64,000 nt of DNA. Origin: Bradyrhizobium sp. (lineage in GTDB: Bacteria; Pseudomonadota; Alphaproteobacteria; Rhizobiales; Xanthobacteraceae). Made by a program: the position numbers and the translations under genes. This document shows positions 43,409 through 52,169 of this stretch, piece by piece (the stretch's first letter is position 1; every line of letters begins with the position of its first letter). The notes below the pieces were generated by a model, which made no database searches, was not told the origin of the DNA, and saw only the letters and a program-made list of their open reading frames with translations. The stretch covers positions 124,001 to 188,000 of the forward strand of contig NZ_JACRMG010000028.1 of NCBI RefSeq assembly GCF_016219575.1, given 5' to 3'.

Positions 43409-44968
43409 GTGACAGACGGGCACGAAAAAGCTCTGACAACGAGGGCGGGCGCCAGTCCCACGATTGGCGAGCTGTTTCGCGCGAGAGCGCTGATCCACAA
43501 ATCTTCGGTCGCGATCGAGTATCAGGGCAGACAGATCAGCTATGGGCAGCTCCTTGACCGTGTACATCGGGCAACCTCGATGCTGGCGAGCCAAGATCTT
43601 CGACGAGGCGACCGCGTAGCATTGCTCTCGCGTAACAGACCGGAGTATCTCGAAGTGGAGCTGGCGGCCGCCAATCTCGGGGTCATCACCGCTTGCCTGA
43701 ACTGGCGATTGTCGCAGCGGGAACTCGCCTATTGTATCGATCTGGTCTCACCGAAGCTCTTGATTGTTGAAGAAGAACTGGCCGGAAATCTCGAACTTTC
43801 TCCCATAGGGGACCGCAAGGTTATCAAGATCGGCCCGCAATACGAGCATATATTGCAAGAACAAAACGGTCATGCGCTGCCCATTGCGGCGGAATCCGAA
43901 GACGGCCTGGTTATCCTTTACACCAGTGGGACCACCGGCCAACCCAAAGGGGCCGTCATTTCGCATCGGGCGATGATCATGCGGGCGCTGGTGTTCAGTT
44001 CCGAGCTGAACATTTCGCATCACGATACCTTTGTGGCCTGGGCGCCGCTGTTTCACATGGCATCCACGGACCACAGTCTCGCGACACTGTTGCGCGGGGG
44101 AACGGTCGTCGTGGTCGATGGCTTCCAGATCGAGCCGTTATTGTCTGCTTTGGAGCGCCATCGGATCGGCTGGTTTGTCTTGATTCCGGGCATGATTGAA
44201 GCATTCATCGCCGGCTTCAAGGAGCAAAAAACGACCGTAAAAGGCGTTGGCCTTTGCGGCGCGATGGCCGACCTGGTCCCTCCGCATGTCATCGCCGAGG
44301 TCACTGACCTGCTGCGAGCTCCCTACGTCAACAGTTTTGGTTCGACCGAGACTGGCTTGCCGCCGGCAACCAGATCGTTGATCCCGGTAGGCGAAATACC
44401 TGCCAGCCTGGCGAAGCAACAAAGCGCGTTCTGCGACATCAAGCTTGTCGATTCTGCCGACAAGGAGGTTCCGATTGGCGCACCGGGAGAGTTGGCTATT
44501 CGCAGCCCAACTTTATTCTCCGGCTATTGGAAAGCTGATGATACCAACGTGCGCGATTTTCGCGGCGGGTGGTTTCACATGGGCGACGTGTTTCGGCGCA
44601 ATGATGACGGCTCGCTCGATTTCGTCGATCGCGCCAAGTACATGATCAAGACTGGCGGCGAAAACGTTTATCCAGCCGAGATCGAGCGCGTTTTGATGAG
44701 TGATGCAGGGATCACCGAGGCCGCGGTTGTGCGTGTCCCCGATGTGAAATGGGGTGAAGTTCCCGTGGCATTCGTGTCGCGCCGCGACACCACGGTCACC
44801 GAGGCGGACCTGTTTGCTCTGTGCCGGCGCGATCTTGCCGGATACAAATGTCCCCGGCAGTTCCGGTTCATCGATTTTTCGGAATTTCCGCGGTCCACCA
44901 GCGGCAAGGTTCAGCGCCACGAGCTCGAAGCCAGGCTGGCGGGCGAAAGGCAACGGGTAAACAGCTAA
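43409..44968 (+). CDS. Acyl-CoA ligase (FadD-like, AMP-forming)
   Basis: A 519-residue CoA ligase from GTG 43409, seven bases after a GGAGG site. The frame is open to an ATG at 43292, but that stretch contains operator site 5 and reads as non-homologous. The A3 motif is ILYTSGTTGQPKGAVISHRA, the A5 region NSFGSTETGLP, A8 DFVDRAKYMIKTGGENVYPA and A10 FPRSTSGKVQRHELEA with the catalytic Lys. It activates a medium or long carboxylic acid. It is followed, after 87 bp, by the nitroreductase-like gene on the same strand. Confidence 0.87.
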   Translation: MTDGHEKALTTRAGASPTIGELFRARALIHKSSVAIEYQGRQISYGQLLDRVHRATSMLASQDLRRGDRVALLSRNRPEYLEVELAAANLGVITACLNWRLSQRELAYCIDLVSPKLLIVEEELAGNLELSPIGDRKVIKIGPQYEHILQEQNGHALPIAAESEDGLVILYTSGTTGQPKGAVISHRAMIMRALVFSSELNISHHDTFVAWAPLFHMASTDHSLATLLRGGTVVVVDGFQIEPLLSALERHRIGWFVLIPGMIEAFIAGFKEQKTTVKGVGLCGAMADLVPPHVIAEVTDLLRAPYVNSFGSTETGLPPATRSLIPVGEIPASLAKQQSAFCDIKLVDSADKEVPIGAPGELAIRSPTLFSGYWKADDTNVRDFRGGWFHMGDVFRRNDDGSLDFVDRAKYMIKTGGENVYPAEIERVLMSDAGITEAAVVRVPDVKWGEVPVAFVSRRDTTVTEADLFALCRRDLAGYKCPRQFRFIDFSEFPRSTSGKVQRHELEARLAGERQRVNS

Positions 44969-45055
44969 TACGGACACGCCCATTAGCTCTTCGCGTCGCA
45001 ATTTTCGTCGAACGAAAACTGCTCGCGGCAAGGCACCGCAATCGGAGACGGAAAC

Positions 45056-45775
45056 ATGAATGTCGAAGAAGCCATTTTGACGCGGCGCTCGGTCAGGCGA
45101 TTTCTTCCCAAGCCGGTTCCAGAACCGGTCGTGCGAAAAATCATCGAGGTCTCGGCGCGTGCGCCAAGTGGCCACAACATCCAGCCGTGGAAGGTCTACG
45201 CGATCGCGGGCGAGGTGAAGGATCGGCTCTGCGCGGACATCCTGAAAGCTGCCGAAACTGAACCGGACAAGCATCGGCCGGAATATGAGTATTATCCGAC
45301 CGAATGGCACGAGCCCTATATCGGGCGTCGGCGCGAGCTCGGCTACGACCTTTACGCAAAGCTTGGCATTGCTCGCGACGACGTTGCCGCACGCACATCG
45401 CAGATGAACCGCAACTATCTTTTTTTCGACGCCCCGGTCGGACTTTTCGTGACGATGGACCGCCGCTTGAACACCGGCAGCTATATCGACATGGGTATGT
45501 TCTTGCAGAACATCCTGCTCGCCGCGCGCGGTCATGGCCTGCACACCTGTGGCCAGGCCGCGTTCACCTGGTACCACGACATCATCCGCAAGCATCTTTC
45601 GTTTGACGACACCGAAATCCTGATTTGTGGCGTGGCGCTGGGTTACGAGGACACGACTGCGCCCGAAAACAAGCTCGTCACCAGGCGGGTGCCAGTCGAT
45701 ACCTACGCCAAGTTCTTGGGATTTTCCGGCGGCAGCACGGGCGTCGCCTCGGCACGCACGACGGCCGGAAACTGA
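45056..45775 (+). CDS. Nitroreductase-family FMN protein
   Basis: A 239-residue nitroreductase. RRSVRRFLPKPVPEPVVRKI near the N-terminus binds FMN phosphate. The conserved SARAPSGHNIQPWKVYAIAG and the C-terminal GVALGYEDTTAPENKLVTRR are typical. Members reduce nitro groups, quinones or enones with NAD(P)H. In this catabolic context a role on an unsaturated or quinoid intermediate is possible. It sits between a CoA ligase and a thiolase-like gene, all on the plus strand, so it is probably part of one operon. Confidence 0.87.
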   Translation: MNVEEAILTRRSVRRFLPKPVPEPVVRKIIEVSARAPSGHNIQPWKVYAIAGEVKDRLCADILKAAETEPDKHRPEYEYYPTEWHEPYIGRRRELGYDLYAKLGIARDDVAARTSQMNRNYLFFDAPVGLFVTMDRRLNTGSYIDMGMFLQNILLAARGHGLHTCGQAAFTWYHDIIRKHLSFDDTEILICGVALGYEDTTAPENKLVTRRVPVDTYAKFLGFSGGSTGVASARTTAGN

Positions 45776-45805
45776 CCTTCACGCATCACGCCGGGCGGAG
45801 ACCAA

Positions 45806-46996
45806 ATGCTTTCCATTCGTAAACAAACGCTACGCGGCAAGGTCGCGGTAATCGGTATCGGAATGTCGCCGGTTGGTAAGGTGCCGGGAAAGAGCCCGTT
45901 ATGGCTCGCCGCCGACGCCGCGAAGAAGGCGCTGGCCGATGCCGGCATCGGGAAAAACGAGATCGACGGCGTGCTGTCGAGCCATGCCTTCGCTTCTCCC
46001 TTCCATCGCTTCAGCGTTGCGTTCAGCGAGTATTTAGGTATTCAGCCGACCTTTTCGAACACGCTTCAGGTATCCGGCGCGACGGCGGCGACGATGTTCA
46101 ATATTGGCGCCGCTGCCATTCATGGCGGCCTCGCCGAGGTCGTACTCGTGGTCGGCGGCGACAGCCTGCTGACCGGCCTGACGCCGGATCTGGCGCTGCG
46201 CTCGATGACGGAAAGCCGTGATCAGCAATACGAGATGCCGTTCGGCATTCCTGTCGCGAATACCTTTGCCATGACGGCACACCGGCATATGAAGGATTTC
46301 GGCACCACACCGGAACAGTTGGCGGAAGTCGCCGTGGTCCAGCGGCGTCATGCTATGCGCACGCCCGGTGCGCAGCAGACCAGCCCGATCACGGTGGACG
46401 ACGTGCTAAGCTCAGCTATGGTGACGACGCCCTACCACAAGCTCGATTGCTCGCTGATATCGGATGGCGGCGCGGCATTCATTCTGACATCGGCCGAACA
46501 TGCCAAGGCGCTCGGCATCAAAAGCCCGATCTACATTCTGGGCGGCGGCGAATGCTACACCCACGAACATATTTTCCTGATGCCCTCGCTGACCGAAACC
46601 GGCGCGGTCGCGTCGAGCCGAAAGGCTTACGAAATGGCCGGCTATGGCCCCAAGGACATGGACGTCGCCGGCGTCTATGACTGCTTCACCGGCACCGTCA
46701 TCATGATGCTGGAAGATCTCGGTTTTTGCCCGAAGGGCGAAGGCGGCCGTTTCGTCGCGGACGGCCATATGACCTATGGCGGCCAGATTCCATCGAACAC
46801 CCATGGCGGATTGTTGTCGTTCGCCCATTCGGGAATGCCGGGATCGCTGTTCCATTTTCATGAGGTCATCGCGCAGTTGCGCGGCCAATGCGGCGAACGC
46901 CAGGTGCCGGGCGCGGAACTCGGGCTGGTGCACAGCCTCGGCGCGGGTTTCGCAACCAATGCCACCACCATTCTGGGCACGGAGAACACGCTGTGA
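45806..46996 (+). CDS. Thiolase-like (SCP2/Ltp-type) protein lacking the nucleophilic Cys
   Basis: A 396-residue thiolase-fold protein. The usual nucleophile region, normally a CxSG-type motif, here reads NTLQVSGATAATMFNIGAAA, so the Cys is absent. The GGGECYTHEHIF and AGVYDCFTGTVIMMLEDLGF segments and the C-terminal GGLLSFAHSGMPGSLFHFHE resemble lipid-transfer-protein thiolases. Some of these (Ltp2) act as retro-aldolases together with a DUF35 partner, using Tyr residues instead of Cys. The DUF35 gene follows with overlapping stop/start codons (GTGA), matching that arrangement. Retro-aldol cleavage of a 3-hydroxyacyl-CoA is therefore a better guess than thiolysis. Confidence 0.82.
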   Translation: MLSIRKQTLRGKVAVIGIGMSPVGKVPGKSPLWLAADAAKKALADAGIGKNEIDGVLSSHAFASPFHRFSVAFSEYLGIQPTFSNTLQVSGATAATMFNIGAAAIHGGLAEVVLVVGGDSLLTGLTPDLALRSMTESRDQQYEMPFGIPVANTFAMTAHRHMKDFGTTPEQLAEVAVVQRRHAMRTPGAQQTSPITVDDVLSSAMVTTPYHKLDCSLISDGGAAFILTSAEHAKALGIKSPIYILGGGECYTHEHIFLMPSLTETGAVASSRKAYEMAGYGPKDMDVAGVYDCFTGTVIMMLEDLGFCPKGEGGRFVADGHMTYGGQIPSNTHGGLLSFAHSGMPGSLFHFHEVIAQLRGQCGERQVPGAELGLVHSLGAGFATNATTILGTENTL

Positions 46997-47412
46997 TCTC
47001 GTCCGAAGACGCCATGAAGAAGCCGGTGCCGACGCCCGACGCGGATTCCGCCGCCCTCTGGCGCGGCCTGCACGACGGCGTGCTGCTGCTGCAGCACTGC
47101 GCCGATTGCGGCCACGTGCAATATTACCAGCAGGCGATGTGCCGGCAGTGCGGCGGCGAAAATCTTGCCCATCGACCGGCAAGCGGGCGCGGCAAGGTAC
47201 ATTCCTTCAGCGTGGTACAGCGCGCACCGGGACCCGCTTTCAAAACCGATCTGCCCTACGCTGTTTTGTTGATCGATCTGGAGGAGGGCCCGCGGATGAT
47301 CAGCACCTATACCGGCGGCAAGCCCGAAGAGGTCACGTTCGACATGGACGTCATGCTCGTCTGCGAAAAAATCAGCGAGGAAGTGACGCTGCCGCGCTTC
47401 CGGCGGGCTTAG
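46993..47412 (+). CDS. DUF35 OB-fold, zinc-ribbon protein (partner of thiolase-like protein)
   Basis: About 139 residues from GTG 46993, which overlaps the previous stop (GTGA) and has GGAG eight bases upstream. An ATG at 47014 is an alternative. The zinc ribbon is clear: CADCGHVQYYQQAMCRQCGG holds two CxxC pairs. The OB-fold follows, with GKVHSFSVVQRAPGPAF and MISTYTGGK. DUF35 proteins bind CoA moieties and form complexes with thiolase-like enzymes. The tight coupling to the upstream thiolase-like gene supports a joint complex. Confidence 0.88.
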   Translation: MISSEDAMKKPVPTPDADSAALWRGLHDGVLLLQHCADCGHVQYYQQAMCRQCGGENLAHRPASGRGKVHSFSVVQRAPGPAFKTDLPYAVLLIDLEEGPRMISTYTGGKPEEVTFDMDVMLVCEKISEEVTLPRFRRA

Positions 47413-47428
47413 CCTGACAGGCGAGCAG

Positions 47429-49027
47429 CTACATCCGGAACACCCCGAATCTCGTCGGCTTGGCAGGCGTCCGGCCGGCGAGGTCGAGCAGCAGCGCCAT
47501 CACCTCGCGGGTCTCCGCAGGTTCGATCACCATATCGCACCACAAATGGCGGGCGTAGTTATAGGGATCGGCGAACGCCTCGAAGTCCCTCAGGATCGGC
47601 CGCTTGAACTCTTCACGTTCTTCGTCGGTCCAAGAACTGCCTTCGCGCTGATGGATATTGTCGCGCACCATCGTTAGCGTTGTCGCCGCCTGCTCCGGTC
47701 CCATCAAGGCGGCGTGGGCGCTTGGCCACATCAGGGTAGCGTTTGGTTTGAACGCGCGGCCTAGCATTGCGAAATAAGCCGCGGCATAAGAGCCGCCGGT
47801 AATGATAGTGTATTTCGGCACATCGGCGCAGGCCATCGCGGTCATGAACTTGGCTCCATGCTTGGCAATGCCCTGACGCTCGACTGCGGACCCGACCATA
47901 AAGCCGGAGACATCGACCAGGAACAGCAACGGAATGTCGCGCTTGCAGCAAAGTTCGATGAAGTGCGCCCCCTTGACCGCGCTTTCCGAAAACAGCACGC
48001 CGTTATTGGCCAGGATGCCGACCTCGAAACCGTGGATGCGGGCAAATCCGCATAGCATGGTTTCGCCGTGAAGATGCTTGAAGTCTTGAAAGCGGCTGCC
48101 GTCGATGAGGCGCGCCAGGATCTCCCGGTTGTCCGTTGGGATGCGCCGGTTAGCGCTGACGATTCCATAGATTTCCTCGACCGCATGGCAAGGCGGTTCG
48201 CCCTGCTCGACCGTCCAGCGCAATCGCGGCGGCTCTCCCAGGTTGGCGACGATATTACGCACGATCGCCAGCGCGTGGCTGTCATTCTCGGCGATATGGT
48301 CGGTGACGCCGCTGATCCGGCTGTGCATCTCCGCGCCGCCGAGCGGTTCGATCTCGATGGTCTCGCCGGTCGCGGCAAATACCAGTTGCGGGCTGCCGAG
48401 AAACATCGCGCCCTGGTCGCGTACGATCACCACCTCGTCGCACAGCGCCGGAATGTAAGCGCCGCCCGCGGTCGAAGGGCCGTGAACGACGGCGATCTGC
48501 GCGATATTCTCGGCCGACATCTTTACCTGATTGTACATGATCGATCCGGCCTGCCCTTCGTCCGGAAAGATATTGGCGATGTCCGGCAGGAAGCCGCCAC
48601 CTGATTGCACCAAGGTGATGCAGGGCAGCCGGTGTTGCCACGCAAACAACTGGGCGCGGGTATGCTTCTTCGTTGTCATGCCGAACAGCGTCCCGCCCTT
48701 CACTGTGGCATCGTTGGCGATAAGCATGCAACCGCGCCCGCAGACCTGTCCGACGCCCGTGATAATTGTCGCGCCCGGCGGCACGCCGTCGTACATCCCC
48801 TCGCCCGCCAGGTGGCCGAACTCGAGAAACGGCGAACCGGGATCGATCAGCGCCGCGATGCGTTCGCGCGGCAGCAGCTGGCCGCGCGATTTATGCAAGG
48901 CGCGAGCCTTGGCGGAGCCGCCCTGATTGGCCTCGGCCCGACGCCTTTGGAGATCGGCGATCCGCGCCAGATAATGAGCGCGATTGAGCTTGAACTCGTC
49001 CGACCCGGTCGCGACAGCGGATTTCAT
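47429..49027 (-). CDS. Acyl-CoA carboxylase, carboxyltransferase (beta) subunit
   Basis: About 532 residues from ATG 49027 (MKSAVATGSDEFKLNRAHYL), chosen because its paralogue at 50543 begins the same way; a TTG at 49051 is possible. The two crotonase-like halves are recognised: GAGxxxFxxGxxx-type ALIDPGSPFLEFGHLAGEGM and GPSTAGGAYIPALCDEVVIV in the first, ILARLIDGSRFQDFKHLHGE and TIITGGSYAAAYFAMLGRAF in the second. It transfers carboxyl from biotin to an acyl-CoA and resembles 3-methylcrotonyl- and geranyl-CoA carboxylase beta subunits. Only one alpha subunit (52170) is in the window, so the two beta subunits may share it. Confidence 0.88.
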   Translation of the reverse strand: MKSAVATGSDEFKLNRAHYLARIADLQRRRAEANQGGSAKARALHKSRGQLLPRERIAALIDPGSPFLEFGHLAGEGMYDGVPPGATIITGVGQVCGRGCMLIANDATVKGGTLFGMTTKKHTRAQLFAWQHRLPCITLVQSGGGFLPDIANIFPDEGQAGSIMYNQVKMSAENIAQIAVVHGPSTAGGAYIPALCDEVVIVRDQGAMFLGSPQLVFAATGETIEIEPLGGAEMHSRISGVTDHIAENDSHALAIVRNIVANLGEPPRLRWTVEQGEPPCHAVEEIYGIVSANRRIPTDNREILARLIDGSRFQDFKHLHGETMLCGFARIHGFEVGILANNGVLFSESAVKGAHFIELCCKRDIPLLFLVDVSGFMVGSAVERQGIAKHGAKFMTAMACADVPKYTIITGGSYAAAYFAMLGRAFKPNATLMWPSAHAALMGPEQAATTLTMVRDNIHQREGSSWTDEEREEFKRPILRDFEAFADPYNYARHLWCDMVIEPAETREVMALLLDLAGRTPAKPTRFGVFRM

Positions 49028-49098
49028 CGCGGTCAATTGGCTATTCCCCAAAACTGATCACAAGCCAGGAAATGCGGGCTCGACGGTCTTCATTATTT

Positions 49099-49132
49099 TC
49101 TAACATTCGTTCGTTTTCGAACGATTGTTAGG
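49099..49132. promoter_or_regulatory. TetR-type operator, site 6 (double site in a 32-bp imperfect palindrome)
   Basis: TCTAACA-TT-CGTTCGT at 49099-49114 and TCGAACG-AT-TGTTAGG at 49117-49132 each fit the operator. Together they form a larger inverted repeat: CTAACATTCGTTCG at 49100-49113 against CGAACGATTGTTAG at 49118-49131, one mismatch, with a four-base centre. It lies between the carboxylase beta gene (minus, 49027) and the acyl-CoA dehydrogenase gene (plus, 49291). Confidence 0.75.
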
Positions 49133-49290
49133 TTGAAATCCTAGCCGCTTCTGCCTAAAGATAGCAAGCAATTGATGCTGCCGACCGACAGCCGGCCGCC
49201 TCGCAAACAATAAACTCGACGGTGTTCCCGAGAGGGTTTCGAATTCTCAACTTAGAACAACGCGGTTTCGGCCGGCGGCGGAGTTCCCAC

Positions 49291-50454
49291 ATGGACTTTG
49301 ATCTTACGCACGAGCAGCGGCAAATCTACGAATACGGCGATATGGTTGCGAAGCAATTCGATCGCAAATACTGGATGGAATGCGCCGACAAGCACGTATT
49401 CCCCCAAGCCCTTTACAGCAAGGTTGCGGAGGATGGCTTCGTCGGAACGATGGTGCCTGAGGAATACGGCGGCTCGGGACAAGGCATGGTCGAGATGCAC
49501 CTGTTCCTTGAGGGCTTGTCAAACAATGGCATTCCACTGCTAAACCTCGTCGTCGGCGCGGCAATGAGCTTGGGATTCATAGCCAAATACGGCAGCGAAG
49601 CGCAGAAATTGCGCTATCTGCCCGATGCGTGTGGCGGCAAGACGCGCTTTTGCTTCGCGATCACCGAGCCTGACGCGGGAACCAACACGATTCGTACTTC
49701 CACGATAGCAAAGAAGCGTGGCAATCGCTTCGCGCTGAGCGGTCAGAAGACATTTATCACCGACGCCGATGGCGCGGACTACGCGCTGGTGGTGACGCGA
49801 ACGACAGCGCATACCGAGGTTCAGAAGAAAACCGATGGCTTCACCCTGTTTGTGGTCGACCTGAAAGCCAAGGGCGTGCAGAAGCAATACATTCCAGTGA
49901 GCATTCCGGCCCCGGAAACACAATGGCAGCTGTTTTTCGACGAAGTCGATCTTGGGCCGGAGGACATTGTTGGCGAAGTCGACAAGGGATTCGGCATTTT
50001 GTTCAAAAGCCTTAATCCCGAACGCATTCTTGTCGGTTCGATTTCCTGCGGTCTCGGCCGCTATGCCCTGAACCGGGCAGTCGAATACGCCAAGGAGCGG
50101 CGGGTTTTCAACAACGTGCCGATCGGATCTTATCAGGGCTTGCAGCATCCCCTGGCCAGCGCCCGCACCGATGTCGAATTGGCATCGCTGATGACACTAA
50201 AAGCCGCCTGGATCTTCGATCAGGGCCGCGAAGCCGGCGAATTCTCCAACATGGCAAAACTTGCCGCAGCCGACGCCGGCATCAAGGCGGTGGACACCGC
50301 GCTGCAATGCTTCGGCGGCAACGGGTTCACCAAGGAGTACGGCATCTTCGATATCTATCCGCTGGTGCGGCTGTTGAAGACCGCGCCGCTCAATCGCGAA
50401 ATGATTCTCAACTACATCGGCGAGCACGTGATGGGCTTGCCTCGCAGTTATTAG
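49291..50454 (+). CDS. Acyl-CoA dehydrogenase
   Basis: A 387-residue acyl-CoA dehydrogenase starting MDFDLTHEQRQIYEYGDMVA at ATG 49291 (GGAG seven bases upstream). It shows FAITEPDAGTNTIRTSTIAK, FALSGQKTFITDADGADYAL, ERRVFNNVPIGSYQGLQHPL and the C-terminal ALQCFGGNGFTKEYGIFDIY. It would oxidise an acyl-CoA before carboxylation, as in leucine or citronellyl-CoA breakdown, where a dehydrogenase precedes a carboxylase. It heads a plus-strand operon with the carboxylase beta and alpha genes. Confidence 0.9.
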   Translation: MDFDLTHEQRQIYEYGDMVAKQFDRKYWMECADKHVFPQALYSKVAEDGFVGTMVPEEYGGSGQGMVEMHLFLEGLSNNGIPLLNLVVGAAMSLGFIAKYGSEAQKLRYLPDACGGKTRFCFAITEPDAGTNTIRTSTIAKKRGNRFALSGQKTFITDADGADYALVVTRTTAHTEVQKKTDGFTLFVVDLKAKGVQKQYIPVSIPAPETQWQLFFDEVDLGPEDIVGEVDKGFGILFKSLNPERILVGSISCGLGRYALNRAVEYAKERRVFNNVPIGSYQGLQHPLASARTDVELASLMTLKAAWIFDQGREAGEFSNMAKLAAADAGIKAVDTALQCFGGNGFTKEYGIFDIYPLVRLLKTAPLNREMILNYIGEHVMGLPRSY

Positions 50455-50542
50455 AGCAAGACCCGGAACGGTGAGGCGCGATTCTACCGGCGATTCGTCT
50501 TCAATTGTTCAGAGATCCCCCCAAAGAACGAGGTTGTCTGCA

Positions 50543-52150
50543 ATGGCTCTCATGAAGTCCGATGTGTCCGCTGCGAGCGAAGAGTATCGCCGTAACCGGG
50601 ACGCTTACGGCTTGAGAATCGCCGATCTGCATGAGCGCCGGGCAGCTGCAATGGTCGGCGGTCCGGAACGGGCGCGGCTGCTGCACAAGGAGCGCAAGCA
50701 ATTACTGCCTCGCGAACGGATCGCTGCGCTAATTGATCCCGGCTCGCCGTTCCTCGAATTTTGCCAGTTCGCGGGCGAAGGCATGTATGACGGCGTGCCG
50801 CCCGGCGGCAGCATCGTCACCGGCGTTGGAATGGTGTCGGGCCGCGCCTGCATGCTGATCGCCAACGACGCCACGGTCAAAGGCGGCACCTACTACGGGA
50901 TCACCTGCAAGAAGCACGTCCGCGCACAGAAATTCGCCTGGCAACACCGCCTCCCCTGCGTCACCATGGTGCAATCCGGCGGCGCCAACCTGCCGGACCA
51001 GCCCAACATTTTTCCCGACGACGGACAGTTCGGATCGATCTTTTACAACCAGATCCGGATGTCGAGCGAGGGTATCGCGCAGATCGCAATCGTCCATGGG
51101 CCCTCGACCGCCGGCGGCGCTTACATGCCGGCGCTCTGCGACGAGACCGTCATCATCCGCAATCAGGGCGCCATGTTCCTGGGCGGACCACAACTGGTCT
51201 ATGCCGCGACCAAGGAAGAAGTCGGCGTCGAAGCGCTCGGCGGCGGTGAAATGCATAGCCGCGTCAGCGGCGTCACCGACCATCTGGCGGAAAGCGACAG
51301 CCACGCGATCGCGATTACCCGCGATATCGTCGCCAATCTCGGTGACATTCCCATGCAACGGTGGAACGTGGCGCCACCGCGAGAGCCGCGCTTCGACCCC
51401 AAGGATATTTATGGGCTGATCAGCACGGACCCGCGTATCCCCACCAACAATCGAGAGATTGTTGCGCGGTTGGTCGATGGCAGTGAGTTTCACGAATTCA
51501 AGCCGCTATATGGCGAGACGCTGATCACCGGCTTTGGCCGCATAATGGGCTTCGAGATCGGGATTCTCTGTAACAACGGGGTGCTGTTTTCCGAATGCGC
51601 GCTGAAGGCGACTCACTTCATCGACCTCTGCTGCAAGCGCAATATCCCGCTGCTGTTCATGGCCGACGTCACCGGCTTTATGGTCGGGCGCGAGGCGGAA
51701 GAAGGCGGCATCGCCAAGCACGGCGCAAAGATGATCACCGCAATGGCCAGCGCCAACGTGCCGAAATACACGCTGATCATCGGGAATTCCTACGGAGCCG
51801 GCTATCTGGCGATGTGCGGCCGTGCCTTCAAACCTCATGCGATGATGATGTGGCCGCACGGGCGCTCCGCGATCATGGGGCCGGATCAGGCCGCCAACAC
51901 GCTCGCGATGGTCAAGGACGATATCCACAAGCGCGATGGCACGAGCTGGACCGACGAAGAGCGCGAGGCTTATCGCGCTCCGGTTCGCAAGACTTTTGAG
52001 GATTTTGCGAACGCCTACAACTTCGCGCGCAACACCTGGTGTGACATGGTGATCGATCCGCTCGAGACCCGCCACGTGATGGCCCTCTTGCTTGATCTCG
52101 CCGGCCGTCTGCCACAGCAGGAAACAGACTTCGGCGTGTTCAGGATGTGA
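50543..52150 (+). CDS. Acyl-CoA carboxylase, carboxyltransferase (beta) subunit
   Basis: A 535-residue paralogue of the protein at 47429-49027, starting MALMKSDVSAASEEYRRNRD. The same blocks are conserved: LLPRERIAALIDPGSPFLEF, GPSTAGGAYMPALCDETVII, and in the second half NSYGAGYLAMCGRAFKPHAM. The order acyl-CoA dehydrogenase, beta, alpha (biotin carboxylase) on one strand is the classic layout of 3-methylcrotonyl-CoA or geranyl-CoA carboxylase operons. The gene ends 19 bp before the alpha subunit start. Confidence 0.9.
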   Translation: MALMKSDVSAASEEYRRNRDAYGLRIADLHERRAAAMVGGPERARLLHKERKQLLPRERIAALIDPGSPFLEFCQFAGEGMYDGVPPGGSIVTGVGMVSGRACMLIANDATVKGGTYYGITCKKHVRAQKFAWQHRLPCVTMVQSGGANLPDQPNIFPDDGQFGSIFYNQIRMSSEGIAQIAIVHGPSTAGGAYMPALCDETVIIRNQGAMFLGGPQLVYAATKEEVGVEALGGGEMHSRVSGVTDHLAESDSHAIAITRDIVANLGDIPMQRWNVAPPREPRFDPKDIYGLISTDPRIPTNNREIVARLVDGSEFHEFKPLYGETLITGFGRIMGFEIGILCNNGVLFSECALKATHFIDLCCKRNIPLLFMADVTGFMVGREAEEGGIAKHGAKMITAMASANVPKYTLIIGNSYGAGYLAMCGRAFKPHAMMMWPHGRSAIMGPDQAANTLAMVKDDIHKRDGTSWTDEEREAYRAPVRKTFEDFANAYNFARNTWCDMVIDPLETRHVMALLLDLAGRLPQQETDFGVFRM

Positions 52151-52169
52151 TGACAGAGGATATCGTTCC

